64,000 nt of DNA from Leptasterias polaris (lineage: Eukaryota > Echinodermata > Asteroidea > Forcipulatida > Asteriidae): NCBI GenBank assembly GCA_037783415.1, contig JAZGTN010000022.1, positions 6,670,001 to 6,734,000 of the forward strand. The letters run 5' to 3'. The notes under the pieces are model-generated. The model was given only the letters and a program-made list of their open reading frames with translations, had not been told where the DNA came from and did no database searches. Every line of letters begins with the position of its first letter. Position 1 is the stretch's first letter. Shown in pieces: positions 24,185 to 33,352 of the stretch. The translations under genes were made by a program, and so were the position numbers.

Positions 24185-25733
24185 TACCATGGTTTGTAAT
24201 AATTAGATGTAAACCATAGAAAGTGCTGTCAATTTATTTTGTGGTTTACATACCATAAATTTACAATCAAAGCTTATAAATTATGGTTTATAAACCATGA
24301 AAATTGAATCATCATAAACCATGGTTTATAAACCATGAAAATTGAAGCGTCATAAAACATGGTTTACAAACCATGAAAATTTAAGCACCTTCAAAACATG
24401 GTTTATAAACCATAACAATTTAAGCATAATAAAACATGGTTTACAAATCATGGTTTATAAACCATGAAAATTTAAGCACCTTCAAAACATGGTTTATAAA
24501 CCATGACAATTTAAGCATCTTCAAAACATGGTTTATAAACCATAAAAATTTAAGCATCAAAACATGGTTTACAAATCATGGTTTATAAACCATGAAAATT
24601 TAAGCATCTTCAAAACATGGTTTATAAACCATGAAAATTTAAGCATCTTCAAAACATGGTATAAAAATTTAAGCATCAAAACATGGTTTACAAATCATGG
24701 TTTATAAACCATGAAAATTTAAGCATCTTCAAAACATGGTTTATAAACCATAAAAATGTAAACATGGTTTACAAATCATGATTCATGGTTTATAAACCAT
24801 GAACATTTAGGCATCCTCAAAACATGGTTTATAAATCATGGTTTATAAACCATGGTTTGGAAACCATGAAAATCGTGTGTTCACAAATCATGGTTTATAA
24901 ACCATAAAAACGTGTGTCACAAATCATGGTTTATAAACCATAAAAATCGTGTGTCACAAATCATGGTTTATAAACCATAAAAATCGTGTGTCACAAATCA
25001 TGGTTTATAAACCATAAAAATCGTGTGTCACAAATCATGGTTTATAAACCATGAAAATCGTGTGTTCACAAATCATGGTTTATAAACCATAAAAAACGTG
25101 TGTCACAAATCATGGTTTATAAACCATAAAAATCGTGTGTCACAAATCATGGTTTATAAACCATGAAAATCGTGTGTTCACAAATCATGGTTTATAAACC
25201 ATAAAAAACGTGTGTCACAAATCATGGTTTATAAACCATAAAAATCGTGTGTCACAAATCATGGTTTATAAACCATAAAAATCGTGTGTCACAAATCATG
25301 GTTTATAAACCATAAAAATCGTGTGTCACAAATCATGGTTTATAAACCATGAAAATCGTGTGTTCACAAATCATGGTTTATAAACCATAAAAAACGTGTG
25401 TCACAAATCATGGTTTATAAACCATAAAAAACGTGTGTCACAAATCATGGTTTATAAACCATGAAAATCGTGTGTCACAAATCATGGTTTATAAACCATA
25501 AAAAACGTGTGTCACAAATCATGGTTTATAAACCATAAAAATCGTGTGTCACAAAATCATGGTTTATAAACCATGAAAATCGTGTGTCACAAATCATGGT
25601 TTATAAACCATAAAAATCGAGTGTCACAAATCATGGTTTATAAACCATGAAAATCGTGTGTTCACAAATCATGGTTTATAAACCATAAAAAACGTGTGTC
25701 ACAAATCATGGTTTATAAACCATAAAAAACCGT
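24185..25733. repeat. left-arm array of short palindromes
   Basis: Tandem units of about 34-37 bp each carry ATGGTTTATAAACCAT, often extended to CATGGTTTATAAACCATG. The outer half has spacers of the type AAAATTTAAGCATCTTCAAAA; the inner half (about 24,880-25,733, over 20 units) has AAAATCGTGTGTCACAAATC. Unit-to-unit identity is high in the inner half, indicating recent expansion or homogenisation. Confidence 0.9.
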
Positions 25734-25862
25734 GTCCGAATTAACGGCTACAGCTACGGCTACGGCTAGATTTCCGCGTCATCATGCGTTGAAGTATAGG
25801 ACATCCTTAGCAACATCCTTAGCAACAGCCGTAGCTGTAGCTGTATCCGCCAATTCGGATAC
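25733..25862. mobile_element. nested MITE in left arm
   Basis: Inverted ends CCGAATTAACGGCTACAGC and GCTGTATCCGCCAATTCGG bracket a core with GCGTTGAAGTATAGGACATC and two copies of ATCCTTAGCAAC. Its mirror copy is at 27388-27520 and a diverged free copy at 17090-17225. Confidence 0.65.
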
Positions 25863-25912
25863 GGCTCACATCGTCTCATTGAAACCTCCTTCCCAATTCT
25901 GATCGGTTCCCC

Positions 25913-26163
25913 ATGCGAGCTAGCAATGATGTAATGCACCGCGTGCCATGCGGCATGCCGGCAGAGGCTCGAGGAAACCACTCTAATCTCAAACGTGCAC
26001 TGTTTAAACACTGGCACTTAATAAATGACAGTGATCTCCTAACAAACTCTTCCCTGTACCACCTCTGTTGGCCTACAAAAGACAAAAGAACATAAAAGAC
26101 CAAATAATTCGGGCTAGATTGCAAGATTCAACCGAAGAAAACATACTCAAAGAAATGGACTAA
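25913..26163 (+). pseudogene. Penelope-like reverse transcriptase fragment (left arm, frameshifted)
   Basis: The plus strand encodes HSNLKRALFKHWHLINDSDL, then loses frame. The mirrored right-arm copy (27339-27088, minus) lacks the frameshift and continues with FPVPPLLAYKRQKNIKDQII. The pattern W-H/P-x-L, then FP-x-PP-x-x-x-Y-x-R-x-K-N-x-x-D, is what I know from the region after the RT palm/thumb in Penelope-like elements. Compared with the right arm, one T is missing near 26040. This is a short captured fragment, not a working gene. Confidence 0.5.
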
Positions 26164-26286
26164 CAGAACTTGCAAATCCTGGTTGAATTACTCCAAGAAC
26201 AACAGTTTGGTACAATAAATTAAAGAAACAACAGGGTTTGGATCCAGACGAGATTACGTTTAACTATGGTGTTCCATATGTGCCAC

Positions 26287-26425
26287 TCCTTTCCGTCGCC
26301 TTTTCAATTTTGTCTGTCGCCTTTTCAATTTTGTTCGTCGCCTTTTCAATTTTGTCCGTCGCCTTTTCAATTTTGTCCGTCGCCTTTTCAATTTTGTCCG
26401 GTGGCCTTTTCAATTTTTCAGGCGC
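26287..26425. repeat. 21-bp minisatellite, left arm
   Basis: About six copies of GTCGCCTTTTCAATTTTGTC-type units. All six frames stay mostly open because the unit is 21 bp, producing spurious repetitive ORFs. Confidence 0.85.
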
Positions 26426-26429
26426 ATTT

Positions 26430-26682
26430 TTTTTCTGAAACGGCCACGTGACTGTCACATGATGACCATGTGATGATTTGTTGGCAAAGAAAAATGATTG
26501 GATACCTCAACCATACTGTCTATGTACAGGCTTTGGAACTGAAAAAGGATATTATCGTAGTTATCTGGTCTCGCGACTGGATGAAGCAACGTATACATTT
26601 TGGCAACTGCGGTATGCCTCCCAAAGGTCGAATTTCCTTCGGAGTCATGTGATAGTCACCTGGTAGTCACGTGGACCCACGA
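26430..26682. other. unique spacer at the palindrome centre
   Basis: About 250 bp without a mirror partner, apart from short edge motifs (CCACGTGACT near 26443 and AGTCACGTGG near 26664). Short open frames of 60-66 codons show no family signature. It would form the loop if the element folds. Confidence 0.6.
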
Positions 26683-26962
26683 TGGAAAAATTGAAAAGGC
26701 GACGGACAAAATTGAAAAGGCGACGGACAAAATTGAAAAGGTGACGGACAAAATTGAAAAGGCGACGAACAAAATTGAAAAGGCGACGGAAGAAAATTGA
26801 AAAGGCGACAGACGAAAATTGAAAAGGCGACGGACAAAATTGAAAAGGCGACGGACAAAATTGAAAAGGCGACGGACAAAATTGAAAAGGCGACGGACAA
26901 AATTGAAAAGGCGACGGACAAAATTGAAAAGGCGACGGACAACATTGAAAAGGCGACGGAAA
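26683..26962. repeat. 21-bp minisatellite, right arm
   Basis: About 13 copies of AAAATTGAAAAGGCGACGGAC, the reverse complement of the left-arm unit. The copy number is about double that of the left arm. Confidence 0.88.
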
Positions 26963-27087
26963 GGATGGCACATATGGAACACCATAGTTAAACGTAATCT
27001 CGTCTGGATCCAAACCCTGTTGTTTCTTTAATTTATTGTACCAAACTGTTGTTCTTGGAGTAATTCAACCAGGATTTGCAAGTTCTG

Positions 27088-27339
27088 TTAGTCCATTTCT
27101 TTGAGTATGTTTTCTTCGGTTGAATCTTGCAATCTAGCCCGAATTATTTGGTCTTTTATGTTCTTTTGTCTTTTGTAGGCCAACAGAGGTGGTACAGGGA
27201 AGAGTTTGTTAAGGAGATCACTGTCATTTATTAAGTGCCAGTGTTTAAACAGTGCACGTTTGAGATTAGAGTGGTTTCCTCGAGCCTCTGCCGGCATGCC
27301 GCATGGCACGCGGTGCATTACATCATTGCTAGCTCGCAT
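27088..27339 (-). pseudogene. Penelope-like reverse transcriptase fragment (right arm, frame intact)
   Basis: The minus-strand frame of 83 codons includes NLKRALFKHWHLINDSDLL and FPVPPLLAYKRQKNIKDQII, followed by RARL and a stop after EMD. It resembles the post-palm region of Penelope-like element RTs. No RT catalytic YxDD motif or GIY-YIG endonuclease is present, so it is a fragment carried by the palindrome. Its mirrored left copy is frameshifted. Confidence 0.5.
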
Positions 27340-27387
27340 GGGGAACCGATCAGAATTGGGAAGGAGGTTTCAATGAGACGATGTGAG

Positions 27388-27520
27388 CCGTATCCGAATT
27401 GGCGGCTACAGCTACAGCTACGGCTGTTGCTAAGGATGTTGCTAAGGATGTCCTATACTTCAATGTATGATGACGCGGAAATCTAGCCGTAGCCGTAGCT
27501 GTAGCCGTTAATTCGGACAC
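27388..27520. mobile_element. nested MITE in right arm
   Basis: Mirror copy of 25733-25862, with ends CCGAATTGGCGGCTACAGC and GCTGTAGCCGTTAATTCGG. Confidence 0.65.
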
Positions 27521-28475
27521 GGTTTTTTATGGTTTATAAACCATGATTTGTGACACACGTTTTTTATGGTTTATAAACCATGATTTGTGAACACACGATT
27601 TTCATGGTTTATAAACCATGATTTGTGACACACGATTTTTATGGTTTATAAACCATGATTTGTGACACACGATTTTTATGGTTTATAAACCATGATTTGT
27701 GAACACACGATTTTTATGGTTTATAAACCATGATTTGTGACACACGATTTTTATGGTTTATAAACCATGATTTGTGACACACGATTTTTATGGTTTATAA
27801 ACCATGATTTGTGACACACGATTTTTATGGTTTATAAACCATGATTTGTGATACACGTTTTTATGGTTTATAAACCATGATTTGTGAACACACGATTTTC
27901 ATGGTTTATAAACCATGATTTATAAACCATGATTTATAAACCATGTTTTGAGGATGCCTAAATTTTCATGGTTTATAAACCATGAATCATGATTTGTAAA
28001 CCATGTTTACATTTTTATGGTTTATAAACCATGTTTTGAAGATGCTTAAATTTTCATGGTTTATAAACCATGATTTGTAAACCATGTTTTGATGCTTAAA
28101 TTTTTATGCTTTATAAACCATGTTTTGAAGATGCTTAAATTTTCATGGTTTATAAACCATGTTTTGAAGGTGCTTAAATTTTCATGGTTTATAAACCATG
28201 ATTTGTAAACCATGTTTTATTATGCTTAAATTTTTATGGTTTATAAACCATGTTTTGAAGGTGCTTAAATTGTCATGGTTTGTAAACCATGTTTTATGAA
28301 GCTTCAATTTTCATGGTTTATAAACCATGGTTTATATAAACCATGTTTTATGATGATTCAATTTTCATGGTTTATAAACCATAATTTATAAGCTTTGATT
28401 GTAAATTTATGGTATGTAAACCACAAAATAAATTGACAGCACTTTCTATGGTTTACATCTAATTATTACAAACCA
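27521..28475. repeat. right-arm array of short palindromes
   Basis: Reverse-complement counterpart of the left array. It has about 11 units of the ACACACGATTTT spacer type (27,521-27,920) and then the TTTTGAAGATGCTTAAATTT type. It is shorter than the left array by roughly a dozen inner units. Confidence 0.9.
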
Positions 28476-28873
28476 TGGTAAAAACACGTCAAAAATACGC
28501 TAAACAATTAATTGACAAACGGCGCCCCATATTCTTTGTCACAAACCCTCTTCAACTTCAGTTCATGCGCACTGAATCTGAATTCTGTAATCCTGAAAGG
28601 GGAATCCCCATCTCGTGCAATGCCAGATTGCAAAAGGGACTTTTACGTGTCGCAGTGTTTGTCCGGAGACGGTCGTAGCTTTTGCACTTGGTAGTTTGGT
28701 GGTGGTAAGTATGTGCCGCATGGCTATTACAATTTATAATTTAAAAAAATTAAACATTTCTGATGTTCATGGATGGATGGATCGGCTCAGTTTTGCACTG
28801 CTCCTGGTCCTTCCAAACAAGGTAGGGGTACGTAGAATTCGATTACCAATTGTGCCATAATGCGCTCACACTC

Positions 28874-29023
28874 AGGCTCAGTTAGCCCACCCTGTTGGGC
28901 TGTATAGTGTAATTATGGCTCTCTTTTAGTTTTAACATCAGTCTTATCATCGTCTGTTTGATCAGACCGAGATCAACTACAAGGGAGCCATAATCAGCCC
29001 AACAAGGTGGGCTAGGCTTAAGT
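28874..29023. mobile_element. small foldback MITE, about 150 bp
   Basis: Left arm GTTAGCCCACCCTGTTGGGC with TAATTATGGCTC; right arm GAGCCATAATCAGCCCAAC and AAGGTGGGCTAGGC. The two arms of about 45 bp are mostly complementary. Confidence 0.5.
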
Positions 29024-29920
29024 TAAAACACTATAGCATTAGCAGTAACGTACTCGGCGTTCTTTCCCTTAAAATTGGAAAAGGCTGATTCCTGCCATCT
29101 TTTCATTGATTTTGACCCCCAAAATGGCATTTTCTTTGTCATAACATGGCCTGGTCCTGGAGACCTGTAGAATTATAGACCTCCAAGTCACCATGGTCAT
29201 AATTAATGCTGTTTTTCAAAATTGAGTGTGTATGAGATGTTTCAATGACAATGAGTGACAAAATCAAAATAGCAGTCAGCTAGATAGATATTTCTTTCTT
29301 TCATGGCTAGATAGAACGCCTTTTTATTCATTGACAATGGCATTATATATTATATATTTTGTTAAACACGGGTGGTACAAGGCTATGAGGTTCATTCTGC
29401 TGGGACGATCAGACAAACCTCATATTTTTCTATAGACATGGGGAAATTCCCTAATTTCACACAGCTAGGGTTTTCCCTACAGTGAGAAATACCTCATGAA
29501 TATGTATAAGCTGCACTACACAGACCAATCACAAAGCAGATATCTCGTCACATGAGTACCCAATTATAATTATAATAGCAGTATAAATCAGGAAGTCGCA
29601 TGTAATTCAGTTCCAAGAATTTTGTGAGATGCATATTATAAACATGATAACGATTGCATGTTATATAGTTGGTTCACATGGTTAGAAAAAGAATCACTGT
29701 TCAGGTTTATACTGGGGTATTAAGTAAGACAACTACTGATTTTTCTTCTTTGTTAAACTTCGCAACAGTGTTATTGTTTTATAATTGTTTTTTAATACTG
29801 ATACAGTGCGGTACTGGCCAAGTTTTATTAAACGCTAATCTTACAGCGCCCTCTTTGACGCATAAACACTGTGCACACTACTCATAGTCTTTCATTTAAT
29901 TGGATATCCATAAATGTGAG

Positions 29921-30062
29921 ACAGTTTAGCCGTTCATGGCCTCTGTTGCCCCTGGTCTTGGCCTTGGTGCCCCTCAAAAAGTTTCCCAGTGACTTTATTA
30001 AGATTTTTCAATGGAACTTCCCCCTAATGAAAATGGCCTTGCCCTTATAGAGATGACATTCC
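29921..30062 (+). repeat. dispersed repeat, copy 1 (5' of gene)
   Basis: Contains CTCTGTTGCCCCTGGTCTTG, GCCTTGGTGCCCCT and AAAATGGCCTTGCCCT. It matches 58997-59132 in the same orientation and 17325-17390 more distantly. Nature unknown. Confidence 0.6.
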
Positions 30063-30628
30063 AGGCATGTTATTGAATGAAAGGTCTTGACTCCTGTAGT
30101 GTGACTAATGACCCACTTCATGACACACAGCGAACTTACATTCATCCTGTCCACCATTTGGGGAGTCAAATTGTGCGCAAAAAGGAACTGACTCCAAAAA
30201 TGGCGGAAATTGTAGATGCACACTGTGTGGGGATAAGTTCTGCATCATGCAAAGGGTCAACAGATAAATATGTTATTACATGGCCATTTATTTTTGAAAA
30301 TTTGTTTTATTCAAGCAACATAAGTGACATTAACATTTACAACATTTTTTGTCAGGTTCCCTGTTTTGTAGTGACAATAATAAATGTAATATTCTTGTTT
30401 TGTATTTAGGGACCAGACTACTTTGCCTTCCATTATTCCAAAGTCAGTGTGGTTCCATCAGAATAATGACACAAAGAGGAACATGGCAGTTGAATGATGT
30501 TGATGTAAATTATCACAACAGTTTTGTTTTTTGTTTTTTTCCTTCTAAATAATCTGTTGGTTCTTTTTCTTTTATAGTAGGTCAAACTGTATTCAAGTCA
30601 ACGGAGCAGCATCTCAGTGAAAAATAAA

Positions 30629-33352
30629 ATGGCATTATCATCGTCAGTGAACCCAGAACAACTTGCAGTTTTCAAAAGAGAATTGGTCGAGCTGTTACAA
30701 GCAAACGATTCTTCCCTTGACCTTGTAATTCTGCAGGGATGTTACTCTAAAAAGTTCCAGAAAAACATCTCTGTGAAGCAGTATGGCATTTCGTCGATCA
30801 AGCGAATCGAGACATTGTTTGGGGATCTTATGAGAGTCGTCACCATCGGTAAGAGACAATTTCTGAGGTTGCTGAAGCAGCCAACGCCGGAAATGTTTTC
30901 AAGTAATGGATCTTTCGGTGTCATGGAGCAGAGAGGTTTGTCAGAACAGGATGTGAAGAGACAGACCTTACTAAGTGAAATCGTGGGACTGCTCAAGAAA
31001 TATCCGAAGGGAGTTACTATCGGGCAACTTACAAACAGGTACCGGCTGATGTTTGGTAAGGATATTAGGGAGGCCTTGAAGCCGTGTGGAATAGCACGGT
31101 CCCCTGATGCCCTCGTCAATGCTTTGGGGGGTCTTTCTGTTGACACACAGAAGAGGACAAGGGAAAGGCATTGGTTACGGCTGAAACAGGACTCACCAGG
31201 GGCATCTGGAAAGCCATCTCGACAGTATCCAGCAGGTGCTGATAAACAACAGCTAGACACAGTATTTGAAAACCTACAAAAGCTCCTTGAAAGAAAACAA
31301 ATGGGCATTCGTTTGGACGGGGTCACTAAGAAATACAAAAAAAAATTCAACCGCTCTCTGAAAAGTTGCGGGATAAATGACATTGACCAAGTAGCAAAAA
31401 TCTTCTGTGATGAACTTGAGGTTCACGTCGTCTCAAAAACAAAAACAAAATGTAAGATTTACCTCAAAGATGCGGAGAGATTTGAGGACTCGGGATCCTC
31501 GGATGATGGTGATGACAGTGATGGATCAGAGAGCTCAGATTTGATGTCCAATTCACCGCTGCTGGTAGGTGCCAAAGCCGACAAGGATGAGGTACATAAG
31601 AGGTCTTTCATGAGCTCACCAAGTCCCATTATGCCCAAGGTGAATGTTTACCCCAAACAAGCTGAACTGAAGAAGAACCTGATCAGCCTATTGCAGACTT
31701 CGCCAGAAGGAATTGGCCTGCACTGCCTTGATCATGTTTATAAACAGAAATACCTGACGCCCCTTACACTTGCAGATTACAGTATTGACAGCGTTGATTC
31801 CCTGGCTGTAACATTCAGTGACGTCTTTGTTGTGGTCAGCCAGTGCAATGAGCTGAAACACATGTTTGTCCGCATCAGAAAATCATCAGACACCCACACT
31901 GTTGTAAAGAAAGGAAAAACTGCAAAGAATGAGCAAATGAGATGGAAATTCGAAGAGTTGCTCAGACCATACCCCGCTGGTATCTCTTTGTCAAATCTGA
32001 CCAAGAGATACTCTCAGAAATATCGTCAAAGTGTACCAAAAAATAAGGTCATCGTAGACACTTACAAGAATGACTTTGTTTTCTTCAGCAAGTGCAAGAC
32101 AGAAGGGCATCAGTTCTTAAAGCTGAAACCAAAACAGTCTCCAACTGAAACCTCTTCCAAGGCTAAAGCTCAACCTTATTCCAGTGTTACCCCGAGTAGA
32201 GTCCCTCTCCAGGCTTTCACTTCCAGACCTCCACAGGTCCAAGTTTCTGAAAAAGTTGCTCAGGTTAATGATAATGATTCTGGTAGACCAGGGCTGATGG
32301 GGCTACTCTCACTCCCATCACCATTTGATGACCCATATGGGCTGCAGAATAATCCACACAAAATCAAAGTCGCTCAAGAATATGGGTACAATAGGAGGCC
32401 TGTTTCATGGCCAGATCTTGAAACTGAGCAGCGTTTGCCAATAAGACCAGCAGCTTCATCTACACAACCTGAGAAGCAGCTGCAAGGGGCTACCTACGGA
32501 TTGGGGAGAACATTTGAAAACAGTAACCAGAATGTACCAGTTGAGTATTCAGGTGGAACTGTGAGTGTAAAGGAAATGCGGAAGCATGTTACAGACCTTA
32601 ACAAACAAAATGCTGCTGCCAAACGGAAAGAGGAACAATCCAGGCTAAAACAACCAGCTGAAAAGATACAACAAAAACAGCGAGAACAGCAATCTGCCAT
32701 ATCAAAACAGAAGCAACAATCTGTACGTCATCAAAATAACGCAGCTCCGAGACCAAAGACTACCAAGCAACAGGATCCAAACCAAAGCAGGGAAGATGCT
32801 ACAGCCCAGAACATCATTACCAACCTAGCGGAAGCAAATGAACTTGTCACGGTCAGTCGTGTCGGGGAACTTTTAAAGCAGCACTTCCAAGTCACAAGAA
32901 TATCTGAGCTTGGAATTCGCCGTGAGATAGACATCCCTTCAATTAATCAGTTGGTGAGGCTCCAGGCAAAAGTCAATGCCTTTATTCAGGCGTTTGTAAA
33001 AGTCCGGGCTATTTGCACTCTCCATGAGCTCAAGGAATGTCTGGCCATGGTGGAGGCCCCACTTGGCTGTACTGACAGGCTTGACTATTCTTCACTTGAG
33101 CTTGGACCGTTAGTCAAGCAACCACTCATCTGGGACTTCTTCAAATTTCCATCAACCAAAGATGATGCTGATATCCCCAGAATTACAACTTTAGACATCT
33201 TGGAGAACTTGAGGAACTTCCTGCAAAGTAAAAATCTGTGGAGGTCTAAAGTCAAGCTGGAAGACTTCATGGAGTACCTAATCAAAGAGTATCAAGTGGA
33301 AGGACCTTGGGACTTGGGAGTCAAGATAAATAGCCTCGGTCTTGGCATTGCG
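30629..33352 (+). CDS. NO VEIN-like gene, coding exon 1 (residues 1-908)
   Basis: A single 2.7-kb exon carries all the LOTUS-like repeats. Each shows the pattern of a hydrophobic first helix (for example LVELLQAN, IVGLLKKYPKGV, LQKLLERKQMGI, LISLLQTSPEGI, FEELLRPYPAGI), then L-x(6-7)-Y-x(4)-F/Y and a short beta wing. A serine/aspartate-rich linker (284-310) and a Q-rich segment follow. It ends at donor GCG|GTGAGT, phase 0. The open frame extends 12 nt upstream of the ATG as GTG. An in-frame TAG at 30578-30580 overlaps the acceptor, so a coding upstream exon cannot be fully excluded. Confidence 0.9.

Larger units (their letters stand above)
24136..28529. mobile_element. giant palindromic (foldback) transposon-like element, 4.4 kb, TA target site
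   Basis: Outermost ends are TGGGGCGCCGTTTGTCAATT and its reverse complement, flanked by TA at 24134-24135 and 28530-28531. From each end the sequence mirrors almost base for base towards the centre: terminal block of about 150 bp, array of CATGGTTTATAAACCATG-bearing units, nested MITE, Penelope-like fragment, 21-bp minisatellite, then a unique spacer of about 250 bp near 26430-26680. The arms differ mainly in repeat copy number (left about 2.3 kb, right about 1.85 kb) and in a few substitutions and indels. No transposase is seen. TA duplication fits a Tc1/mariner-like mechanism, but this is inference. A strand of this region could fold into a hairpin with an arm of about 1.9 kb. Confidence 0.88.
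28530..30616. other. 5' flank of the NO VEIN-like gene
   Basis: No promoter motif can be assigned. The stretch holds a small foldback element (28874-29023) and a dispersed repeat (29921-30062). A possible non-coding 5' exon boundary, the acceptor TTCTTTTATAG(TAG), lies at about 30577-30580, just upstream of the first ATG. The true transcription start lies upstream and is not identified. Confidence 0.4.

Noticed and set aside
24880..25733. Regular 36-bp units with palindromic core that resemble a CRISPR array
   Set aside because: Spacers are identical rather than unique, the array is mirrored at 27.5-28.5 kb, and the context is animal DNA with introns. It is a satellite in a foldback element.
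26645..27031. Repetitive ORFs on both strands (PSPFQFC, AFSILSV and KIEKATD repeats)
   Set aside because: All six frames of a 21-bp minisatellite are open; there is no start context or family match.
30411..30528. Possible 5' exon (GPDYFAFHYSKVSVVPSE) after the acceptor TTTTGTATTTAG
   Set aside because: Stops in frame soon after and the donor is weak; it could be non-coding 5' UTR but nothing settles it.
30742..31383. 213-codon minus-strand ORF
   Set aside because: Shadow of exon 1 of the NO VEIN-like gene.
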